The notes beneath the pieces are model-generated. The model was not told the origin of the DNA. It searched no databases and saw nothing but the letters and a program-made list of their open reading frames with translations. The translations under genes were made by a program, and so were the position numbers. From Streptomyces caniscabiei (lineage in GTDB: Bacteria > Actinomycetota > Actinomycetes > Streptomycetales > Streptomycetaceae), in contig NZ_JABXWI010000038.1 of NCBI RefSeq assembly GCF_014930365.1, positions 1-42,427 on the forward strand: 42,427 bases of DNA, written 5' to 3'. This document shows, piece after piece, positions 28,370 through 38,900 of this stretch (positions within the stretch are counted from its first letter, which is position 1; every line of letters starts with the position of its first letter).

Positions 28370-28437
28370 GGGCCTGTCTGACAATTCCCGTCGTCGCCCG
28401 GAGGTCGCGAGGCAGACGGGAATTGTCAGACAGGCCC
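28370..28437. repeat. Palindromic MITE-like element, 68 bp
   Basis: A perfect 23-bp inverted repeat, 28370-28392 and 28415-28437, has a 22-bp loop. It is flanked by CTG on the left and TAG on the right, close to the CTAG context of the 6430-6610 element. The inner sequence CCCGTCGTCGCCCG and the GTCGCGAGGCAG before the right arm match that element, so the two belong to one family with different termini. It lies between the P450 stop and the PKS start in a same-strand gene series, where an RNA hairpin this long could attenuate or stabilise the transcript. Confidence 0.65.
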
Positions 28438-28477
28438 TAGGGGTGCGGGGGCTCCCAGGGGCTGCGCGGGGAGGGGC

Positions 28478-29680
28478 TCACCAGGCGACGGGGATGCTCA
28501 GGGCGCCGTGCACCATGTTGTAGCCACGGTAGGTGAGTTCCTCGCGGGGCACCGCCAGGCGCAGGCCGGGGAAGCGGCGCAGTACCGCGGGGAAGGCGAT
28601 CTTCAGCTCCAGCAGCGTCATGGCGGCACCGGTGCATCGGTGGATGCCGTGCCCGAAGGCGAGCTGCTGGGCCGGGGTGCGGGTGAGGTCGAGGCGGTCT
28701 GGGTCGGCGTAGTGGTCCGGGTCCCGGTTGGCGACGGCCAGGGCCGGTACGACGTACTCGCCCGCCTTGACGGTGACGCCTCCGATCTCCAGGTCCTCGG
28801 TGGCGGTGCGGCCGCTGGTGGCGGAGATGACGCTGAGGTAGCGCATGAGTTCCTCGACGGCCGTGTCGAGGACGCCCGGGTCGTCGCGGAGCAGGGCGAG
28901 TTGGCCGGGGTTGTCGAAGAGGGCGAGGAGGCCGAGGCCGAGGGTGTTGGCCGTGGTGTCGAAACCGGCGGAGAGGAACATGTTGCTGATGCCGACGATC
29001 TCCTCGTCGGCGAGGTCGTCTCCGTGCTCGCGGACCAGCATGCCGATCATGCCGTCGTCCGGCTGCGCGCGCCGGGTGGTGACGGCGTCCAGCATGAAGC
29101 GGTGGGCGGCGTCGACGACCTCCTTGACCTCCTCGGCGGTGCCGGCGAGCCCGACCGCCGCCTTGGCGGTGAGCGCGAGGTACTCGGCGCGCTCCTCCTC
29201 GGAGAGACCGAGCAGTTCACAGATGGCGAAGAGGGGGAAGGGGAACGCGAACGCGGTCATGAAGTCCGCGGGCGCGCCCATCCGTTCCATGCCGTCGAGG
29301 CAGTCCTCGGCGAGCTGTTCCAGGCGCGGGGTGAGCTCCCGCATCCGGCGGGCGGTGAAGCTGGAGGCGACGGTCCGGCGCAGCCGAGTGTGTTCCGGTG
29401 GGTCCATGTTGACGAAGCTGCCCGGTGCCACCTGCAGCTGGTCCTCGTCGAGGCCGGGGAGCATGAGGGTCAGCGGGGTGAGGGCGCTGCTGAGGCGGGG
29501 GTCGGTGAACATCTGCCGTACGTCGTCGTAGCGGGTGACGACCCAGATGTGCCGGCCGTCGGGCAGGCGCCATCTGTGCACGGGATCGTTCCGCTGCGCC
29601 TCGCGCAGGCGCGGTCCCGGGTCGAACGGGCAGACGGCGTCGCGTTGGTAGGGCAGCGGGATCTCGATGTCGAGGGGCAT
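28478..29680 (-). CDS. Cytochrome P450 between PKS genes
   Basis: 400 aa soluble P450 of the bacterial CYP107/CYP105-like type, probably a post-PKS hydroxylase or epoxidase. The haem loop FGHGIHRCTG supplies Cys349, the I-helix is canonical AGFDTT (238-243; acid-alcohol pair Asp241/Thr242), and EELMRY holds ExxR. An HTRLRR segment follows the VNMDPPE turn, as in the family. No partner ferredoxin is adjacent. The ATG at 29680 is backed by AAGGAG 4 nt upstream. The gene shares direction with the PKS genes on both sides, which places it in their transcription unit or gives it a local promoter in the 249-bp gap upstream. Unlike the other P450 here it keeps the proton-relay Thr, so the two enzymes probably act at different sites. 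Confidence 0.94.
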   Translation of the reverse strand: MPLDIEIPLPYQRDAVCPFDPGPRLREAQRNDPVHRWRLPDGRHIWVVTRYDDVRQMFTDPRLSSALTPLTLMLPGLDEDQLQVAPGSFVNMDPPEHTRLRRTVASSFTARRMRELTPRLEQLAEDCLDGMERMGAPADFMTAFAFPFPLFAICELLGLSEEERAEYLALTAKAAVGLAGTAEEVKEVVDAAHRFMLDAVTTRRAQPDDGMIGMLVREHGDDLADEEIVGISNMFLSAGFDTTANTLGLGLLALFDNPGQLALLRDDPGVLDTAVEELMRYLSVISATSGRTATEDLEIGGVTVKAGEYVVPALAVANRDPDHYADPDRLDLTRTPAQQLAFGHGIHRCTGAAMTLLELKIAFPAVLRRFPGLRLAVPREELTYRGYNMVHGALSIPVAW

Positions 29681-29771
29681 CGTTCTCCTTGGGGGTGAGC
29701 GAGCGCGTGGGGGGGCGACGGTGATCGTGACGCTACGGGTCCGTGCCTGGCCTGGGAGCCCCAGAACCGGG

Positions 29772-29795
29772 CCCGCCGCCCCCTAACCCGGCGGG
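29772..29795. promoter_or_regulatory. Short inverted repeat upstream of P450
   Basis: CCCGCCG (29772-29778) and CGGCGGG (29789-29795) form a perfect 7-bp stem around a loop that contains CCCCTAA. The loop resembles the CCCCTAG repeats in the 2634-2946 promoter region. It could be a terminator for the upstream PKS gene or an operator for the P450. No U-tract follows. Confidence 0.35.
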
Positions 29796-29827
29796 GCCGG
29801 GGGAAGGGGTGCGGGGCGGTCCGGGGG

Positions 29828-29929
29828 TCAGGGGTGGGGACGGGTCCGGGGGCAGGGGTGAGGGCGGGTCCGGGGGGGGGCAGGGGTGAGGGCGGGTCCG
29901 GGGGGGACGGGTGAGGGCGGGTCCGGAGG
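29828..29929. repeat. G-rich degenerate tandem repeat
   Basis: A core GGTGAGGGCGGGTCCGG recurs at 29857, 29885 and 29910 (spacing 28 and 25 bp), with a weaker copy before it. Many runs of three or more G lie on the plus strand, so G-quadruplexes are possible in the non-template strand's DNA, and the transcript of the minus-strand genes would be C-rich. It lies directly after the PKS stop codon at 29930-29932 and before the P450. Confidence 0.7.
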
Positions 29930-32900
29930 TCAGCGGATGCCGAACTCGTCTCCGATGAGGCTGAGGAGTTCCTCCGCGCTCGCCGCGCTGATGTCGCTGT
30001 CGGTGTCGTCGCCGCCGGCCGCCGCGACGGCGGGCCCGCCGGAGGCGCCCGGAGTCTCCTCGACCTTGGTGAGCAGGACGCGCAGGCGCAGGGCCAGGGA
30101 GGCCCGGCGGGCGGGGTCCTCGGCGGGTGTCCGCAGGGACGCCTCCAGGGACTCCAGTGCGAGGAGGGCCGGGTCGGACGCCTGACTGGGCGTCAAGTCC
30201 AGCCTCTCTTGGAGTAGTTCGGCCAGGTTCTTCGGGGTGGGGTGGTCGAAGACGAGGGTGGCGGGCAGTCGTAGGCCGGTGAGGGCGGAGAGCCGGTTGC
30301 GCAGGTCCACGGCCATGAGGGAGTCGAAGCCGAGGTTCTGGAAGGGCTTGGCGGACGGCACGGACTCCGCCGAGGGAAGTCCGGCGGCGGTGGCCGCCTC
30401 CGCCCGCACCAGCTCCACGAGGGCGGCGGCGCGGTCCGCCTCGGACAGCGGCAGCAGCCGTTCCCGCACGCCGGTCACCGGGGTGGCCGGTGCACCGCCG
30501 CCGGTTCTGGTTCCGGTGGCGAGCGCGCGCAGCAGCGCGGGTGTCGTGGGCGAGCCGGGGTCGAGCGCCGAGGTGTCCAGTCGTACGGGGACGGCGACGC
30601 TCGCGCCGGTGGTGAGGGCCGCGTCGAACAGGGCCATGCCCTCACGGGGGTCGAGTTGGCGCAGGCCCACGCGCGCGATGCGCTTGAGATCGCTGTCGGC
30701 CACGCCCGCCGTCATGCCCTCGCCGCGCTGCCAGGGTCCCCAGGCGAGGGAGAGCGCGGGCAGTCCGGCGGCTGCCCGGCGCACGCACAGAGCGTCCGCG
30801 AAGGCGTTGGCGGCCGCGTAGTTGGCCTGTCCGGCGCCGCCCATCGTGCCGGCGAGCGAGGAGAAGACCACGAAGGCGTCCAGGTCCCGGTCGGCGGTCA
30901 GGTCGTGCAGGTGCTCCACGGCCTGTGTCTTGACCGGCAGGACGGCGTCGACCTGGGCGGGTGTCAGGGCGGTGACGGTGGCGTCGTCGACGGTGCCGGC
31001 GGTGTGCACCACGGCCTTCAGGTCCGGGACGGTCTCCAGGAGCGCGGCCAGCGCGGCACGGTCGCTGATGTCGCAGGCTTCGAGGCGGACCGTGGCGCCG
31101 AGCGCGTCCAGTTCTGCGGACAGCTCCGCCATGCCGGGCGCGTCGGCGCCCCGGCGGGAGGCCAGCAGCAGATCGCGTACGCCATGCCGGGTGACCAGGT
31201 GCCGGGCCACGAGGCGGCCCAGGGTGCCGGTGGCTCCGGTGACCAGAACCGTGCCGGTGGTGGGCCAGACCGAGTGGTCGACCGGGGAGGGTCCTTCGTC
31301 GCTCGCGGCCTCGGTGTGGCCGAGCCGGGTGAGCCGGGGAACGCGTATCTCGTCGTCGCGCAGGGCGAGTTGGGGTTCGCCCAGGGCCAGGGCCAGGGCG
31401 ACGGCCCGGGGCAGGGGTGTCGTGACGGTCGGCAGGTGGTCGAGGAGCAGCACGCTGCCGGGGTTCTCCAGCTGGGCGGAGCGGGCGAGGCCCCAGACGG
31501 CGGCGCCCGCCGGGTCGGTCAGGGTCTCGGCGTCCGAGGCACGGACCGCGCCCGAGGTGCACAGGACCAGTTGGGTGCCCGCGAGGCTGGTGTCGGCGGT
31601 CCATTCCTGGAGGAGGGCGAGGGTCGCGTGCACGGCGTCGCGGGCGGCGGCCGAGGTGGGGGCGGCGGGCGGCAGCGGTACGACGACCACGTCGGGCGGT
31701 CCCCCGGCGGCGCGCAGGGCGTCGAGGTCGGCGTGGTGCTCGACGGACCCGGCGGTGCGCAGCAGCGGTTCCACCTGGGCGTACGCCGTCGCGTCGCCCA
31801 GGACCGCGAAACGGCTCGGGAGGGCGTCGTCGGCCCCGCCCGGTGCGGGGGCGGGCGGGATCCACTCGGTGCGCAGCAGCCATTCGGGGCGGATGCGGGT
31901 GGCGTCGAGGCCCTCGGTGGACGCGGCCCGCATGTGCAGGGCGGCCACGGAAGCGACCCGGCGCCCGGAGGGGTCGGTCAGCTCCACCGCCACCCGGTCC
32001 TCGGCCTCGTCGCGGACGTGCACGCGCAGCGCGGTCGTCCCCTGCTCGTGGCCGGTGACGCCACGCCAGGCGAAGGGCAGCAGCGGGCCTCCGTCGGCGG
32101 GTGCCGAGGGGCGGAAGGCCAGCGCGTGCATGGCGGCGTCGAGGAGGGCCGGGTGTACGGCGAAGCCCCCACCGGCGGACTCGGGCAGCCGTACCTCCGC
32201 GAAGACCTCGTCGCCGCGCCGCCAGGCGGAGGTCAGGCCGCGGAAGGCGGGGCCGTAGGTGAAGCCGTGGTCGACCAGGTCCTCGTAGAAGGTGCCCAGT
32301 TCGACGGGTTCGGCGTCCTGCGGGGGCCAGGCGGCGTCAGGCGGGGCGAGGGAGGTGGCGGGCGGCTGCGGGGTCATGGTGCCTTCGGCGTGGGCGGTCC
32401 AGGTCTCGTCGGGCTCGGTGCGGGAGTGGACGGACAGGGTGCGGTGGCCGGTGTCGTCCGGCGGTCCGACGGTGACCTGGAGCTGGACGGGGGCGTCGGC
32501 CGGGATCAGCAGGGGGGCGGCCAGCGTGAGTTCGTCGAGGTGGGGGCAGTCGAGCCGGCGGCCCGCCCAGAGGGCGAGTTCGACGAATCCGGTGCCGGGG
32601 AAGAGGGCGGTGTCGAGGACGGCGTGGTCGGTGAGCCACGGCTGGGCGGTCGTGGACAGTTCACCGGTGAACAGGGTGGTGCCGTCGAGGGCCGAGGTGA
32701 CGTGGGCTCCCACCAGCGGGTGACCGGTGGGGCGAAGGCCGAGTGCGGTGAGGTCGCCGGTGCTGCCCGCCGGACGGGGATCGGGCCAGTAACGGGCGCG
32801 TTGGAAGGGGTAGGTGGGCAGGTCGACGTGGCGGGCTCGGGAGCCGGGCAGGACGGCGGCCCAGTCGACGGGGACACCCGCCAGGTGGGTACGGGAGAGG

Positions 32901-35900
32901 GCGGTGAGCAGGCTCTCGTCCTCGGGGGCGGCCTTGCGCTGCGCGGCGACGCACACGACGGGTTCACCACCGGCACCGGAACCGGAGGGCTCGACGCCGC
33001 CGTTGGGCTCGGCGTCGGTGGCCGTGTCCAGGCAGCTGTGCGCCGAGCCGGTGAGGACTCCGTCGGGGCCGGCCTCCAGCAGGACGGTGACGCCCTCGGC
33101 GACCAGGGTGCGCACCCCGTCGGCGAAGCGGACCGTCTCCCGTGCGTGCCGCACCCAGTAGTCGGGCGAGCAGGCCTGTTCCGGCGTGAGGAGCTCGCCC
33201 GTGACGTTGGAGACGACGGGGATCCGGGGCGGGCGGAGGTCGAGTTCGGCGACGACCCGGGCGAAGTCGTCGAGCATGGGCTCCAGCAGGGGCGAGTGGA
33301 ACGCATGACTGACCGTCAGGAAGCTCGCTCGCGTGCCCTGTTCGGCGAAGCGGTCGCGGAGGACGGTGAGGGGCTCCGCCGGGCCGGAGAGCACGACGGA
33401 GCCGGGTGCGTTGACGGCCGCCACGACGAGGTCCGGGTGGTCCTCCATCGCCTCGGTCGCCTGCTTCTCGTCGACGGCTACGGCCAGCATGGCTCCGCCG
33501 GGCGGGAGTTGCTGCATGAGCCGGCCGCGGGCGGCGATGAGACGGCAGGCGTCGGGCAGGGTCAGGACGTCGGCGAGGTGCGCTGCGGTGATCTCCCCGA
33601 CGGAGTGGCCGAGCAGGTAGTCGGCGCGCACTCCCCAGCTCTCCAGGAGCCGGTACAGGGCGGTCTCGAAGGCGAACAGCGCGGGCTGGGCGTACTCGGT
33701 GCGGTGCACGGCCTCCGGGTCGGGCTCCCCCGCCCCGGCGCCGAACACGATCTCGGCGAGCGGGCGGGGCAGTCGCGGGTCGAGGTGGACGCACACGGCG
33801 TCGAAGGTCTCGGCGAAGACGGGGTGGGCGGCGTACAGTTCCCTGCCCATGCCGAACCGCTGTGCGCCCTGTCCGGTGAGGAGCACCGCGAGGGCGCCCT
33901 CACGGGCGGTGTCGCGCAGCAGGCCGGGCGGGAGTTCGCCCCTGGCGAGGGCGGTGAGGGCGGCGGTCGCCCCGGCCCGGTCACGGACGACGGCGGCGGC
34001 CCGGTGGCCGAGGGCGGCGCGGGTGGTGGCGAGGGCACGGGCGAGGTCGGCGACGTCCAGGCCCGGGTCCGTCGCCAGCCGGTCCAGCAGGCGCGCCGCC
34101 TGGTCGCGCAGGGCGTCGTCGTCATGGGCGGCGACCAGGAGGGGCCAGAAGCGGGGGGCGCCCTCGCCCGGTGCCGTGGCGGCGACCGACACGGACGCCT
34201 CGGCGGCGACCTCGGCCGGCGCCCCGGCAGCGCCCGCCACGAGCGTCCCGTAGGCGCCCTCGACCGGCCCCCCGGCCGCGACCCGCACGGACGTCCCGGC
34301 GGCGGCCTCGGTCGGCTTTTCGGTGACGTCTTCCTCGGTCGGTGCCTGTTCGAGGACGACATGGGCGTTGGTGCCGCTGATGCCGAAGGACGAGACACCG
34401 GCCCGGCGCGGGCGGCCCGTCTCCGGCCAGGGCCGGGGCTCGGTCAGTAGTTCCACCGACCCCGTCGACCAGTCGATCCGCGACGACGGTTCGTCGACGT
34501 GGAGTGTCCTCGGCAGCGTGCCGTGGCGCATCGCCAGCACCGTCTTGATGACACCGCCGACTCCCGCTGCCGACATGGTGTGGCCGATGTTGGACTTCAA
34601 CGAGCCCAGATACAGCGGCTGTTCACGGTCCTGACCGTAGGTGGCGAGCAGCGCGTGCGCCTCGATCGGGTCGCCGAGCCGGGTGCCGGTGCCGTGCGCC
34701 TCGACGGCGTCCACGTCCGAGGGCAGACAGCCGGCGTCGGCAAGCGCGTCGCGGATCACCCGTTGCTGGGCCAGGCCGTTGGGGGCGGTGAGGCCGTTGG
34801 AGGCGCCGTCCTGGTTGACCGCCGAGCCGCGTACGACGGCCAGGACGGGGTGCCCGGAGCGACGGGCGTCGGAGAGCCGTTCCACGACCAGCAGGCCGAC
34901 GCCCTCGGACCAGCCGGTGCCGTCGGCGGCCCCCGCGAACGCCTTGCAGCGTCCGTCCGGTGCCAGTCCGCCCTGGCGCTCGAAGTCGGCGAAGAGCGAG
35001 GCGTCGGGCATCACACAGACCCCGCCCGCCAGCGCCAGGTCGCACTGTCCGGCGCGCAGTGCCTGGACGGCGGTGTGCAGGGCGACGAGGGAGGAGGAGC
35101 AGGCGGTGTCGACGGTGACCGCCGGGCCCTCCAGGCCGAGGACGTACGAGACACGGCCGGAGATCACGCTCGTGGCGGTGCCGGTGACGGTGTACCCGGC
35201 CAACTGCTCCGAGCCGGGCGGGAAGAGCAGCGAGTAGCCGAGCCCGGCGGCGCCGACGTACACGCCGGTGCGGGTGGAGCGCAGGCTCGTCGGGTCGATG
35301 CCCGCGCGTTCGACCGCCTCCCAGGAGGCTTCCAGGAGCAGCCGCTGCTGCGGGTCCATGGTGAGTGCCTCGCGCGGGGTGATCCCGAAGAATCCGGGGT
35401 CGAAGCCGGCGACGTCGTCGAGGAAGCCGCCGCGCGCCGTGTCCTGGGCACGCCAACCCCGGTCGCGCGGGAAGCCGGTGATGCCGTCGCGGCCCTCCAC
35501 GAGCATGTCCCACAATTCGTCGGGGCTGGTCACACCGCCGGGGAAGCGGCAGGCCATGCCGACGATCGCGAGGGGTTCGTCGTCGACGGCGCGGCGGCGC
35601 AGCGGGCCGGCCCCCGTGGCGCCCACGGTCGCCGGCGTGTCCGGGGCGGCGGCCTGCGCGTCGTCGAACAGTTCCCCGTACAGGGCCCGGACCATGCGGC
35701 GGGGCGAGGGGTGGTCGAAGACGACGGAGACGGGCAGGCGCAGTCCGGTGGCGGCGGACAGCCGGTTGCGGAAGTCGACGGCGGTGAGGGAGTCGAAGCC
35801 GAGGTCCTTGAACGGCCGGCCCGCCTGGACGGTGTCGGCGTCCGTGTGTCCGAGTGCCGTGGCGGCGGTGTCGCTGACGAGGTGCAGCAGGGCGCGGGTG

Positions 35901-38900
35901 CGTTCGGTCTCGGTGAGCGGGGTGAGGCGGGCCCGCAGTGAGCCGGGATCGGTGTCGCCGGTGGGCTCGGCGGCGGCCGTGCGGCGGGCTCGGGCGGGTC
36001 GGGCGGCGGGGGTGGGCTCCACGCGGTCGAGGCGTTCGGCCGGGGGCGCGGTGAGCAGTCCGGCCGGGTCGGCGGGGCGCAGCAGCAGGGAGTCGGCGAC
36101 GGCCACGGGGGTGCCGGTGGTGTCGGCGAGCAGCAGCGCCACGGTGCGTTCGCCGGTACGGGTGAGCCGGAGCCGGAGGCGGGCGGCGCCGGTGGCGTGG
36201 AGTTCGACGCCGGACCAGGAGAACGGGACGGCGGGCTCCTGGTCGTCCCCGAGGGCGTACAGGGCGTGCAGCGAGGCTTCGGAGAGGGCCGGGTGCAGGC
36301 CGAAGCGGGCGGCCTCGGTGTGCTGTCCGGCGGGCAGGGCCACCTCGGCGTACACCTCGTCGCCGGTGCGCCACAACGCGCTGAGCAGTCGGCGCTCGGG
36401 GCCGTAGGAGAACCCGTCGGAGGCCAGCCGCTCGTACAGGCCCTCGACCGGTACGGGCGTGGCCCCGGGCGGTGGCCAGGCCGTCAGGTGCGGGACCTGA
36501 CCGCCGGTCGCGGGGGCGGTGGGCTCGGACCGGGGGCCGGTGTCGGGGACGAGGGTGCCGGAGGCGTGCAGGGTCCATGGGCCGGCCGTGCCGGGGGCGG
36601 CCGTGGAGGCGTGGACGGCGAGGGTGCGGCGGCCTGCCGCGTCGGCGCCGATCCTGATCTGGAGGCCGACGGCGCCGTCCGACGGCAGTACCAGCGGGGT
36701 GTGCAGGGTGAGTTCCTCGATGCGGCCGCAGCCGACCTGGTCGCCGGCGAGGACAGCCAGTTCGACGTAGGCGGTGCCGGGCAGGACCGCGTGGTCGCCG
36801 ATGCGGTAACCGGCGAGCCAGGGGTGGTCGTGCGGGGCGATCCGTCCGGTGAGAACGGCCCCGTCGTCGTCGGCGAGTCGCACCAGCGCGCCCAGCAGGG
36901 GGTGGTCGAGCGGGTTGAGGCCGGCCGTGGTGACGTCGGCGCCGCGACGGGGGCCTTCGGGCCAGTGGCGGGTGCGCTGGAAGGCGTAGGTGGGCAGGTC
37001 GACGCGGCGGGCGGTGGTGCCGGTGAACACGCGCGGCCAGTCGACGGGCGCGCCGCCGGCCCATGCCTGCGCGAGGGCGGTGCGCAGTCGGCCGGTGCCG
37101 CCCTCGCCCCGGCGCAGGGTGCCGGTGACGGTCACCTCGTGGTCGTCTGCCTCGGCGCACTGCTGGAGGGAGCCGACGAGGACGGGGTGCGGGCTCGGTT
37201 CCACGAAGAGGCGGTGGCCGTCGGCGAGCAGGGCCCGGGCGGCCGACTCGAAGCGGACGGGTTCGCGCATGTTGCGGCACCAGTAGGCGGCGTCGAGCCC
37301 GGCGGTGTCGTAGGGGCCGCCGGTGACGGTCGAGTAGAACGGCACCGTGCCGCTGCGCGGTTCGAGGTCCGCGAGGTCGGCCGTCAGCCGCTCCCGCAGC
37401 GCCTCGACGTGCGGGGAGTGGCCGGGGCTGCCGGCGCCGGGGATGCGCCGGGCCTGTACGCCGTCGGCCGCGCAGGCCGCCACGAACGCGTCGCAGGCGT
37501 CGGGGTCGCCGGTGAGGGCGACGGAGGCGGGGCCGTTGACGGCGGCGATCCACAACCGGTCCGCCCACGGGGTGAGCCGGTCCCGGACCCGCTCCTCGGG
37601 CAGCAGCACGGAGGCCATGCCCCCGCGCACGGTCAGGGTGCGCAGGGCGCGGCTGCGCAGGACGACGACGCGGACCGCGTCCCGGAGGGAGAGGCCTCCT
37701 GCGAGGTGAGCGGCGGCGATCTCGCCCTGCGAGTGGCCGGTCACCGCGTCGGGTTCGACGCCGTACGCCTGCCAGGTCCGCGCCAGCGAGACCATCACGG
37801 TGAACAGGACGGGCTGGATGACGTCGATGCGGTCCGGGTCGACGTCGCCGGGTTCGCCGCGCAGTACGCCGAGGACGTCCCAGTCGACGAGTTCCCGCAC
37901 GGCGGCGGCGCAGGCACGGGCGCTCTCGGCGAACACGGGCTCGCTGTCGAGGAGTTCGCGTGCCATGCCGAGCCACTGCGAGCCCTGGCCGGGCAGCACG
38001 AAGGCGGTCCTGCCGGTGACGGCGGTCCCCTCGGCGAGCGCGTCGTGCGGGCGGCCCTCGGCGCACGCGGTGAGGCCCGCGAGGAGGGTGTCCCGGTCGG
38101 TGGCGAGGACGGCGGCCCGGCGGTCGAGGGGGGTGCGGGTGGTGGCGAGGGAGTACGCGACGTCGGCGACGGCGGGTTCGGAGTGGGCGCCGTCGGTGAG
38201 GTGGTCGGCGAGGCGGCGTGCCTGGGCGCGGAGCGCGGCGGTGCCGTGGGCGGAGAGGACGGCGGGGAGAAGGCCGGTTGGGGCCGAGGCCGGGGCGGCG
38301 CGTTCCTCGGCGGGGGCGGGGGGCGCCTGTTCGAGGATGACGTGGGCGTTGGTGCCGCTGACGCCGAAGGAGGAGACGGCGGCGCGTCCGGGGGCGCTGC
38401 TGTCGGGCCAGGCGCGGGGTTCGTGGAGGAGGCGTACGGTGCCGGCGGACCAGTCGACGAACGGGGTCGGGTCGGCGGCGTGCAGCGTCCGTGGCAGGAC
38501 CCGTTCGCGCAGCGCGAGCACCATCTTGATGATGCCGCCGACACCGGCGGCGGCCTGGGTGTGCCCGATGTTGGACTTCAGGGAGCCCAGCCACAGCGGG
38601 CGGCCCTCGGGGCGGGCGGCGCCGTAGGTGGCGAGCAGCGCGTCGGCCTCGATGGGGTCGCCGAGCCGGGTGCCGGTGCCGTGCGCCTCGACGGCGTCGA
38701 CGTCGGCGGCGGTCAACCCGGCGTCGGCGAGGGCGTCCCGGATGACCCGCTGCTGGGAGGGGCCGTTGGGCGCGCTCAGCCCGTTGGAGGCGCCGTCCTG
38801 GTTGACCGCCGTGCCCCGGACGACCGCGAGGACCGGGTGGCCGTTGCGGCGCGCGTCCGACAACCGCTCCACGACGAGGACACCGGCGCCCTCGCTCCAG

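Noticed and set aside
29828..29929. CRISPR-like array
   Set aside because: The repeats are short, uneven (25-28 bp), contiguous and G-rich, with no spacers and no cas genes.
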